From Haliotis asinina (lineage: Eukaryota > Mollusca > Gastropoda > Lepetellida > Haliotidae), in assembly GCF_037392515.1 (NCBI RefSeq), contig NC_090281.1, positions 51,748,753 to 51,812,752 of the forward strand: a stretch of DNA of 64,000 nt, written 5' to 3'. The position numbers and the translations under genes were made by a program. The notes under the pieces are model-generated. The model was not told the origin of the DNA. It did no database searches and saw nothing but the letters and a program-made list of their open reading frames with translations. Shown here piece by piece: positions 36,501 to 48,500 of the stretch. Each line of letters begins with the position of its first letter. Position 1 is the first letter of the stretch.

Positions 36501-39500
36501 CAATGGATACTTTTTTGTTTAGTTGTTTAATGCCATATTCAGCAATGTTCCAGCTATATGGACGTGGTCTGTAGATGACCATATCTGGTCCAGACAATAC
36601 ATTTATATACATCATGAATATCAGTGTATGCAGTTGAGACACCATCAAATGTGTCAACCAACTCAGCTGGTCTGACCACCCAATCCACTAGTTGTATCTT
36701 ACAGCAAGCATAGGTTGCTGAAGACCAATTCTAATGCAGATGTTCACAGATGACAAAGCCATGGAGTCAGCAGTAAGCAGTCATGGATTACCCATGTCAT
36801 TCCACAAGGACAGGCAGCTGGGGCATCTTGCCCCCAAACACCAAAGTAAACATGTCAGAAAAACATGTGACCATTTGCTTGATAATGGTGTTAGAACATA
36901 CTCTGAAATATCGCTCTCATAGCAATAAAGAAGTTGTTCATCCATATATTGTCATCCGTCCTTACTACTCCAACTTCTAAATGCCTCTCAAAGAAGTCAA
37001 ATGTGATGAGTCAAACTGATGATGTACTGGCACCTCACCTGTAGTATATTGTGCAGGCCTTTGGATGTAAGTGTGATGCTGACATAGAAGAGAGACCATG
37101 TAGAGTTGTGGCCAAACCCATCACTGTCACTGCCCCCTGTCATGGCCAGGGCATACAGCCTGAAGCGCAATGGACCATCATTACTCACTAGGTGCAGCAT
37201 ATTGTAGACATGGTTACAATCAGCATTCCTTGTTTCCTCTACGACTAATTAGGAGCCCCTCACCCAATACATGTGTTTCTCTAAAGTGACACAACAGTAT
37301 TTACCAAAAGCCATCCCTGTATTGTACATACTTGTGGCACTATTCATTATTTATGGCTAGAGGTGATGATGATTTTAAGAGGGGTGATGGTGACTAGGGA
37401 GGCTGTAACCCATTTTGTTCATCAATTCCATACATAAATACATTAAAAATCATGCTTAAAAAATATGGAAAGGGGGAAGTGGGGGAGGTGACTGATTGTT
37501 TACATGACATGCAAGGGGGTCACTTAGTACATGAATTTCATACAGAAACACTGAAGGTATTTCATTTGCAGATACAGAGTAGTGTTTAGTAGAGGAAGTA
37601 TACATTCATCTTTCCATGCTATATATACTGAGATAAACAAATAATTCAAGTGTTCCTTTAATATTTTGCAGTTTTCATCACCAGCTTTGAATGGCATTGT
37701 TTGAAGGCGGTCAAGGCTTGCTGATCATCTTGAATAACCAGGAATGAAATTCTGAGTAAACGAGATTGTATCAAGTGTGTCACATGTTCATTACTCAAAC
37801 AACATACAATGCAATATTACCTCAATTACAGAATACAAGGACTACAATGAAAATGGGATCAAACATTTCATGTATAATCTAAATGGCTACCTACTTTTTC
37901 TTGAGGTATGACAGAATGCTTCCCTTTCCTTCATGTAAAATCAGCATTGACAAATATTCTTGTGGCTTCTCCCTGTCACATACAAAACAAAATCATTTGC
38001 GCAACAAGAAAAAAAGGAGAAAGACTACAACCAGTATAACATTTCCTACACAAAAATTGAAGTTATAACTCAAGTCTATGAATAGCTACCATCTCAAATA
38101 AAGAGCATACAAACCTGCTTCATTCTGTGGATACAAAATACAGTAAACAATGGTTATACTAAACTAAAAGCTGTCACTAAATTTATTATGCAACAACTGC
38201 AATTGGTTATCCACATTTCAACTAAATCATACAGTAACTGACCATGGCTAAAAAACAGTGTCATAGTTATGAGTTTGTCATAAGCGTATTTATTATAAAC
38301 ATAGCTGACTAACTCAACTAAGCACATAACTTTGGTTTAATGCTGCTTTTAGCAACATTCAAGCAATATCATGGCAGGGGACACCAGAAATGGACGTCAC
38401 ACATAGCACCAATGCGAGGAATCGAACCTGTGTCTTCAGCATGATCAGCGAATGCTTTAACCACTAGGCTACCAAACCGCCGTTAACTTAAACTTAGACT
38501 GGTCCAGATACTAATGAGAAATGTCTGCGGAGGATACCTGATAATGATCTCAGGCAAAGTAAACTCACAGTGACATACTATCGACATCAGCTCACCTGTA
38601 CTTGTCTACCAAAGATGGCAAGGACCAGGATATCTCAAGTTTATGATTATTCTCCATTGGTACAACTGAAAAAGGAACATTTTGTATTTCTTGATTTGTT
38701 TCATTATCCCTTCTTTATACTTAACAGTTCAACTAACATATTATGCATGAGCCGTCTATTACATGAAAAGAAATACAGAGTTCTTAGACAAGCATAATTT
38801 TATCAACTAATTAAATACTGATTAATCAAATACAATTATTCCACAGTTAGGTACAGGAACATACACAAATGACCATAGGGTATTTGGTGCCATAATAGCT
38901 TAATGATAGCATCTAACCCAAGAAGCAGGAATGTTCACTTGGAGGATTGAGAAAGAGCAAGAAAAGCTACTCTTTCAAATACCATTTCAAGCAATGAGGA
39001 AGACTTATTACCATTAAAAGGCAAAATTATGTTTGGTCATGTGTTCATAACATCACAGGTTTTTCAGTAAGGAGTGAAAGTCTACTTTGATAATATGCTT
39101 CACATTCAGCCTTTTAGTAAGTCTCACTTGTATATATAAGATTAAGTCAGGCCAAATTGTACAATGTGCTTGTACAATACGTCTCACCTCTGTAAAATTT
39201 CTTGAAACCAGCAGTGTCAAATGGATCCTGAAATGAAATCAGCAAATAATCAAAACATGGACACACTACTCCATATGTTTAGTTTCAGGAAAGAAACAGT
39301 GGGCGAGAGACTGCTGTTTACACATTAATTCAACATATTTGGTCATAATTCTATTTGGACAAAGCCAAACTTTCAGTTTACAATTAAACACGATCATCAA
39401 AGCTCTAATCTGTTTGATTGGCATATTAGAAGTTGGTGAGCAATAAGAAAGTAAGATTCTTTAATGAAAAAAATGTCTTTATCATAAATGATGTCACAGT

Positions 39501-42500
39501 CAGTATGGATTTTATACCGTTCTCAAGCAAGAGTTCATAAGAATCCACACTTATCAAAGCTATACATTCTAACATGATACCAAATTTGGTTGGCTCTCAT
39601 GACAAGCATGAGAGATAATGGACCTTTTATCTTCTTGAATTGCATTATGCAAATAAAAGACATTAAAATTCATATCACACTGAGTCAGTTTTATGTGCAA
39701 AGAAAGTAATGCAGGTGTGGGATGTTTACCACTTTGGTGAAACAAATGATCACAGATATGAAATGTAACCTGGGTTCACAGGATTCAAGACCATGACCAA
39801 AGATTTTGGTTGTTATCATGAGACACAACTCTGCATGACAAGCTGAAGTGTCTTAGAAGAGTGAGCCACCCATGCCTCGATACTGACATTAGGGACGTTC
39901 ATAATTCAAGGCTAGGGGTGGTGATGGTAAGTTTTATATAGAAGCATGTACAATGTGAGTTTAAAGTATATGACCATGCCTATGTCATGAACAAAATCAA
40001 AGCCCCCCTACTCCCACCCCTCCCCCAACACACACACCTCTACAATCGTCATTTAACATGAAAATGACAATACATATACAATTATAAAAATCTCACAAAC
40101 TGACTACAGGTTCAAATCGGTGTAAACCAAGTTTACCTTTAAATGGCTGAATGTGGGCCGAGGTATGTTGCTGAAATAACACACAACAGCTGGTGAAACA
40201 ATCTTTACAGTCATTCTCATGACATGAAACAGAACTCTATCACTCAATCAGATGAAAACACTTTAAAAAATGTAATAAAGCTCAGAATTACACAATACAG
40301 TATGTCAAATTGAAAAGACCCTAAATAGGATTTGAAATTTTGTGTTCACAAGAACATCTGACTCTACTTTCAATTTGTTCATGGATATATGCCATAGAAG
40401 ACTCTTGTCCTCAGAGACTAGTACTTGACTAAACTTCACATTACTACATCACAAGACAATGAATCATTTAGCAATGGTGGCTGAGTGGGTTAGACAGCTA
40501 GGATTCAACCCAACAAAAGTACTAGAATTTGTACTTTACAGAGAAAGTGCAATCTAAAATATAACATGTTCCAATATTCTTAAAGTACCATATCAGTTAA
40601 TTTCACACACAATACTGGTGTAATTAACATAGATCTGCCAGAATACTTTCTCATCAAACAAATCTTTTTCCAGTTCTACTACTCACTTCGAAGGAATGTC
40701 TGAGAATATATCCACTGCCCATTCTTGTAGCATGTCAAGGCTGTCTGTCAACAAGAACAAGCAAGATGTGAAAAACTTTAGTCGCAGAATGTCTAATCCA
40801 CTGCTAAACAATGGAAATAGGTTATCATAATTTGAAAGAATCACACTGAAAATGTCCAGTGGGTTTATACCAGGCAATACTGCATCCATATTTACAAAAG
40901 AACAGCATTATCTGTTTATTTGTCTCATTCATTATTATTTCTTTGTTGCTTAGTAATACTCAGCCATATTCCAGACGTTTGATAGCAGCATGTAAATAAT
41001 CTGGTCTGCACCAGATAATCCAGTGATCAATGTTGAGAGAAACAATATATGGCACCTAAGTACATGCAATCAACAAAGTCACTGGATCTGATAATTTATT
41101 GATTCAGTCAAGACGAGTAATTACTTGACTCGGTTAACAAAAAGTGTGCCTCTCACACTGAAGAAAATGGCTTCCTGAGAGAACACCTTGTCCATTCCAG
41201 TGGATTGACAATGGTTACCTACCCATTGACTGCAGCACTAGGGTCATGTAGTTGGCACAGTACATCTTCTCATAGAAGTCTCTCAGTCGACCGTAAATGT
41301 CCAGGCCATTCTTTTCAGGATCAGTCTTCAAAGACTTAGCATTACCTGTTCAGGTAGAAATTAGGTGTACGTAGAATCATCTCAGGTTTCATCTGAATCC
41401 AATCATTACAGTAAATTTATACAAACCTGTAGAGGTTATGAATTCTTTGAAGAATGTCCTCCTTGGGGTACATATATAGCATTAAAATGTCCATGTTAAA
41501 ATGCCTATGACAGTTGTAACAATATTGCATAAATATTTTACCAAACAAAAACTTGTTTTTGTCTTGTGAGACCACTCCTACAGGGTCCCTACCTGGTCCC
41601 CCCCAACAGCCAAGAGCAGGTAACTCTCATCATCTACCTCGTACCTCACTTTTCATGCTGAACTAGTCAGACAGAATGTGGGTAGGTGGGTGGCTGTACC
41701 CCAAGGAGGACATTCTTCAAAGAATTCATAACTTCTACAGGTTTGTATAATTCTTTTTCAGAAGAAGTCCTCCCTGGGGTACATATATAGCATAAGACAG
41801 ACTCCCAACGAACGTGAGTTGGGAGTGGCATTCTGTCTGCTAATGTGCACCCTACACACACTCTCATATACTGCCGAAGCTGCGAGAAATAGAGAAATAC
41901 ACTTACCCAATCACCGAGACTGCTGATGTCAATCAGGCGGGGGCGAGGCAAATTAGGGTCGAAAGAGCCAATCAACAAAGAAGTCAACGGTGACGGACAT
42001 ATGGCCACACCTCCTTCTCTACACTGACAATATTACCCAAACCAGCAAAGCAGTGTGCCGGAAATAACAGTGCAAAATTGAACAATAGCGTATGTCGACG
42101 CTAAAGTGAAAAAACGTTTATTTTCTTTTATATAGGTATTGTACCACTACCAGTAAATACCCATCACCAATAAAAAATGGTTGAGATCACAAAAGCTCAT
42201 TCAGCTAGGGGAATCACAACCCTGTTCACTGGTGAGAACTGTATGGCCAAACCAAGCACGCTCCCGTGAATGTTTGTCCAACTGGTAGTGACGTATGAAC
42301 GTGCTCGACCGACAGACTTCCTCAGTGGGCAGAGCCCATAAGCCTGTGACGTAGCCACTGCCCTAACCGAATGAGCCTTTAACCCATTAGGGATTGTTAA
42401 CCCTTTATGAGTATAAACCATACAAATGGCAGAGACAAGCCACCTAGATATGGTTTGCTTGTAGGCCGGCAGACCAGCTCTCCCCTCACAATAACAGCAA

Positions 42501-45500
42501 AACAACTGTTTATCCTTCCGGATAACAGCAGTTCGTTTGATATACGCTCTGAGAGTCTTACGGACATCTAAGATGTGAGCACATCAAAGAGAGGTACCGG
42601 ACGAGGGAGGCTGCATCAGCATAGGTAGCTCGATAGGTGCTGTAACATGAAAAGCGATCTTAGGTCAGTAAGAATCCGGCAGTCTAATACTGACCCTGTC
42701 TTTGTGAAAGACGGTCGGGGCAGGATCTGCTGACATTGTGTCAATGTCGCTAACCCGCCTGCCGGACGTCACCGCCACAAGAAAGGCAGCCTTCCATGTT
42801 AACAGCTGGAGAGAAAGAGACGACAGCTGGTGAAAAAAAGGACCGGACAGCCAGTCAAGGATGACTGACAAGTCCCACGGGGGACTAATCCGCCAGATAG
42901 TTGGACGGATCCTATCAACACCTGCTAGAAAGCGCTGCACAAGAGGGTGCTGTCCCATGAGAGCACCGTCAACAGGAATATGAAACGCCGAAATGGCTGT
43001 GGAATAGCCCCGGATAGTGGACGCACCTAGACCTGACTCTAAGTGGGACTGCAAAAGTTCCAGCACTTCAACTAGAGTTGAAGAAAAGGGATCGAGAATC
43101 CCTCTGTCGGCACACCAGCGAGCATAACATGCCCATTTATCCTCATATTGAACGTTTGTCGAATACCTCCGAATCTGAATCCTGGGGTTTCGGGTGCAGA
43201 GCTCCTTTCTGGGACAGTAAGTCCGGTTGAAAGGGCAATAGGACAGGAAGCAGAGTCAGAAACCTTATTATTACCGGGAACCAGCCTTGACACAACCAAA
43301 GCTGTGCAAGGAACACAAGTAGTCGAGCTGGTTGGGTGGCAAGCTGCAAGAGGACCCTGGAAATAAGCGGTAGAGGCGGGAACACCCACAGTACCCTTCC
43401 CGTCCAATCGAGTTGGAAAGCTTCTCGGGCGATGACCCTCGGATCCGGTATCAGAGAGCAAAACACCGGAATCTGGTTCATCCACTCAGAGGCAAACAGA
43501 TCCACCTGGAATGACCCGAACAACTAGGAGATAATCCCGAATATCTCCCGATGCAACATCCACTCATGTGGGGCCAGGACACGTTGAGAGAGCGCGTCTG
43601 CTCGAACATTATCCACCCCCGGGAGATAGACGGGACACACCCGAACATTGAACCAGTCACACCACAGTAGAAACTGCCACGCCTCCTCGAGTAGGGACGG
43701 AGATACCGTACCGCCCTGTTTCAGGATATAGGTCATTGCTGTCTGGTTGTCCATTTCCAGACGCACTACACAGCCGCGAACCATCTCCCGAAAATGTTGG
43801 AACACTAGCTGGACAGCTCTCAATTAGAGCACATTGATGTGCAGGCGCATTTCGTGCTGTAGTAATTGACCCAAAACAGACTGAACGCCCAGTCCGCCCC
43901 CCCACCCTGTGAGGGAAGTGTCTGTCTGAATTGAGAGATTTGGTGAGGGAGCATCCAGGGGCAAGCCCTTGGATAGATTCCCTACCACCGTCCACCACCG
44001 TAAATGAGGAAGTAACCACTCCAGAGTGTGGGGAATAATCTCGTAACTCTGGGCATGGGACCACATCTGCACCAAGGCATACTGAATGGGTCGCATCCTC
44101 AACTGCGCTCTCCAAACAATGTCTACCGTCGCTGCCATGTTGCCTAGCAACTGGAGCCAAACCCGAGCCGAAGCCAAGGGGGACTCCAGAAATTGTAAAA
44201 CAACTCTCTTAACTTTGGAGATCCGATCCGGAGACAGGGAGACTAAGCCTCTCGCTGTGTCGAACCATGCGCCTAAGAAGACCAGGTCCTGTGTAGGAAC
44301 TAGGTCTGACTTCTTGAGATTGATAATCCAGCCCAACCTGGTGAGAATACACATCACCCCGAATGTTGCATCTCGACTCAAGTGAACGGCAAGTGCCCGT
44401 AAGAGCCAATCGTCCAGGTATGGGTGGCAACACCTGCCCTGTGACCTGGCCACTTGCGCTGGGATTTACATAAGTTTGGTGAACACCCTCAGAGCTGTAG
44501 CGATGCCGAAGGGAAGCACCCGAAACTGATAGCATACCCCGTTGAAGGAAAACCGAAGGTACTTCCAGAACTTGGGATGCATCGGAACGTGCAGGTATGC
44601 ATCCTTGAGGTCGATGGACGTGAGCCAATCGACTCTTTCTACAGATGAGATCACCGACCGTAGTGTCTCCATCTTGAATGAAGGTACCTGCAGCATATTG
44701 TTCAGGCCTTTCAGATTTAGAATAGGCCTGAACCCTCCGTCCTTCTTGGTGACCAGGAAATAAGTGGAATAAAATCCCTCTTGTTCCTGTCCCCTCAGAA
44801 CCACCTTGATGGCCGCCTTGTCCAGTAAAGACTGGACCTTGGCACGGAGAACCTCGGCTATCTCTGGAATCTACGTATCCCGGAAAAGGGAGGTGGGTCT
44901 CGTTTCCACTGTGGTAAGTGGCCGTCTCTGAGTGTGGACAGGATCCAGGGAATGGAAGTCACCTTTTCCCATTCTGACCGGAATCGAGAAAGGCGGCCAC
45001 CCAAAGGTATATCTGGCAGGAGACTATGAATCCCCGACTTCAGCAGTACTCCGACTGCTTGATTCGGGTTCACTTGCAGGGGCTCCAGAGGACAGCTTAC
45101 TGGGAAGCTGGGGCCGACTTCCCCTTCATCAGAAGAGGCTGCTGGGGCGCCGCAGCTTGCCCTTGCCCCTACCCTTACCCTTACCCTTTTGGGTAACCAC
45201 GCAAACTTGCAACATTTCATGAAAAAGAATGCCTTATGAATTCCTAATAACACCCGTGCGTTAAAAAAGGAACCATACATACAGATGTGGTAGCTTTCTC
45301 ACTCATTTCTCTTCAGAATCGTAAGCTTTCACACTAGTATGAGAGCTTCTTAGAATGGACAACTGTCCTCTACGACGACAGCATGAAAAGTGAGGTACGA
45401 GGTAGACGGCGAGAGTTGACCTGCTCTTGGCTGTTGGGGGGCCCAGGTAGGGGCCCTGTAGGGGTGGTCTCACAAGACAAAAATGAGTTTTTGTTTGGTA

Positions 45501-48500
45501 AAATATATATTCAATATTGTTACAACTGTCATAGGCATTTTAAAATGGACATTTTAATGCTATATATGTACCCCATGGAGGACTTCTGAAAAAGAATGAT
45601 CGAGGTGATGGAAAAATACCTTTAACGACCCTCATATAGCATCCTTTGAAGCTACATGAGAGTGGCCTTTAAATAATCAAGTATGGATCAAACAATCCAG
45701 TGATTCATCTCAGCAGTGGGGCACCATTGTGAGCAATCACCAAGCTTGACCACATACATGTAATTCACAAAACAGCCTCTTCAAACAGAATAGGCTGCTA
45801 GAACCTACTCAAACATGGAATCTCCATGGCAGTTATACGAACAAGCTGCGATCCAAATGAATTGAGTTTGTATTCATGAAGCTATAGTCATATCTAACTG
45901 GTTGCCTTTTATATCAGTATGACAAATAACAGCTTCATTATTATTTCATCAATCTAACTCCAGTGTATTCTTAGTTTTACACTGATTACCATATCAACAT
46001 GATTCAGCATCTCACCTCCCATGAACCTTGACATTGGGTGACCCCTCTTGGCCGTCTTGGATATCAGTTCATTTACTCTGTCGTTATCACTGGAAGTTGT
46101 CATCTGAAACTCTGAAGAAAAAGGTTGGACTTACTTGTGGCATTCATGGTGTTGGACAAAACAGTCATGATTTTATCATCATTACTTGTTGCTGGTCAAA
46201 ATATGTTTGTTCTAACAAATCATTAAACACGTACCTACAGTCTCCTTCTGCCCCACTCGTTACCTCCTACCACTTACCACTGTCAACTGCCTCAATCTCC
46301 CTGTCCACACAATCCTTCTTCAACAGTGGAGAGATGAAGAAATGGGCAAGCTTGTCCAGGCACTTCCGGAAATATTTACGCTGAATTTCAAAATAGAATG
46401 TTGTCTGAAAGAGAAACCAGGAAAACACATGCACTCTAAGTGTTGTACAATGGAGCTTTGTCATAATGTAAAAGGCAGTTTGTATTAGTATGTCTTGCAA
46501 GTGACTGTGAGTTCTGAGAACTCAATTAAATCCACATTCCTCTACATTATAGCAGCATGCAAATAGCAGTGGATAATAGCATGAGTATGAATCCAAGCCA
46601 TCAGGTCAGTCAAACAACTCAGGGAGGGTGATCTATTCCTCTCCTGAAACTTTAGGCAGTGTTATCAGACAAATATACTGGACAAAATAATTTAGGGATA
46701 TTGATATTTTTATGATTGATATTTCATCAGATTGTCAGTGAATAACAAAATCATTGTTTATAATTTCAAAATTTACATATATCTGTAACTAGTTCTGTCC
46801 AGTATGTCTGAAGAAGGCAGAGAATATATCCTTGGAGACATGGACAGTCTAACTTCTATTTGTATACCTTGTGCAGGCTATTTGTGACTTGCACATGTTA
46901 TGATAGTAGGAAAGGCAACTGCTTGAGTAAAAGTAACATGCTGCAATAACTTGTATTGCTACACATTCTCACACCCTTTTTTACACCAGTCCACCTACCA
47001 GTCACCATAGAAGTATGGCGGAGGCAGGGTTAGGATTGTTTCTCAATGCAGACAATGTCTGAAGGACTATCTCTCATGAAAATAAAAACATTCTGAGACA
47101 TACTAGTTAACAGAGAAGGTCAAGTCAGGCAGGGTTAGGATTGTTTCTCAATGCAGACAATGTCTGAGGGACTATCTCTCATGAAAACAAAAACATTCTG
47201 AGACATACTGGCTAACAGAGAAGGTCAAGTCAGGCAGGGTTAGGATTGTTTCTCAATGCAGACAATGTCTGAGGGACTATCTCTCATGAAAATAAAAACA
47301 TTCTGAGACATACTGGTTAACAGAGAAGGTCAAGTCAGGCAGGGTTAGGATTGTTTCTCAATGCAGACAATGTCTGAGGGACTATCTCTCATGAAAATAA
47401 AAACATTCTGAGACATACTGGCTAACAGAGAAGGTCAAGTCAGGCAGGGTTAGGATTGTTTCTCAATGCAGACAATGTCTGAGGGACTATCTCTCATGAA
47501 AATAAAAACATTCTGAGACATACTGGTTAACAGAGAAGGTCAAGTCAGGTATTACAACTCTATCTACCACACACTTACGAACACAACTAAATAACAATCT
47601 AATATTTTGTCTGTCACAGCAGCGACACGTCAGCGTAAGAGTGTGAGAGTGGGTATGGTTTTATGCCACTTTTAGCAATATTCCAGCAATATCCAGGTGG
47701 GAGACACCAGAAATGGGCTTCACACACTGTACCCATGTGGGGAATCAAACCCAGGTCTTCAGCATGACGAGTGAACTCTTTAACCACTAGGCTTCCTCAC
47801 TGCAAGAAATGGGCTGGCAATTTATGTGACATGTAAAGACTTACCATTTCACAATCAGTACAAGCGTTTGAATCTCCACCATGTTTGCCAAGATAATCGT
47901 CAAAATCATTCTCCTCTGGGTAGGCAGTACTGCCCATGAACACCACTGAAATGTGAAACAAAATCTAAAACAGCTATTTACGGTCTTCATGTCTGTGTTT
48001 TACAAGTGCTAATGGTATCATTAACTCAGTTCTGGAAATAAAAACACAAAGACTCTTAAACACAACTACTCCTAGATGATGAGCATTATATAAGCCAGAA
48101 ATAAGTTGGCATGAAACATGACGACCACATGAATTTGCTCAGTGTGATGCATGATTCACAAATAATATCTTGGAACTTTAAACTGGAAAAGGATGAATAA
48201 TCTTAATCAAATGGAAGAAGGCAAATTTAGTATTAACTGGATAATAACAAGTCATTATATCATGTCCTTACTTCCCATGACAAGCAGTTGTGCAAGACAA
48301 GTTGTAGAGTGCAAATAGCCAGCTGTCATGAAATGGCATCTGCCAAATTTCAAAGTTGGAAAAATGGAAAGTATAGTTCGTCTTGGTAAACGTGTCTCAG
48401 TGGTCACGCTTATGAAAGTGATTTCTGTTTCCTTGACCTTTGTATAATAATGACAATGTCCAAAGGTCAACATATCATCACTTCTATTCTACTCACTGTG

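Noticed and set aside
38102-38115. Possible 7-nt microexon ATGAAG between NRDC exons 11 and 12
   Set aside because: Joining 38596 directly to 37972 gives YREKPQEYL in frame, matching human YRVKPLHYI; the microexon would break the frame.
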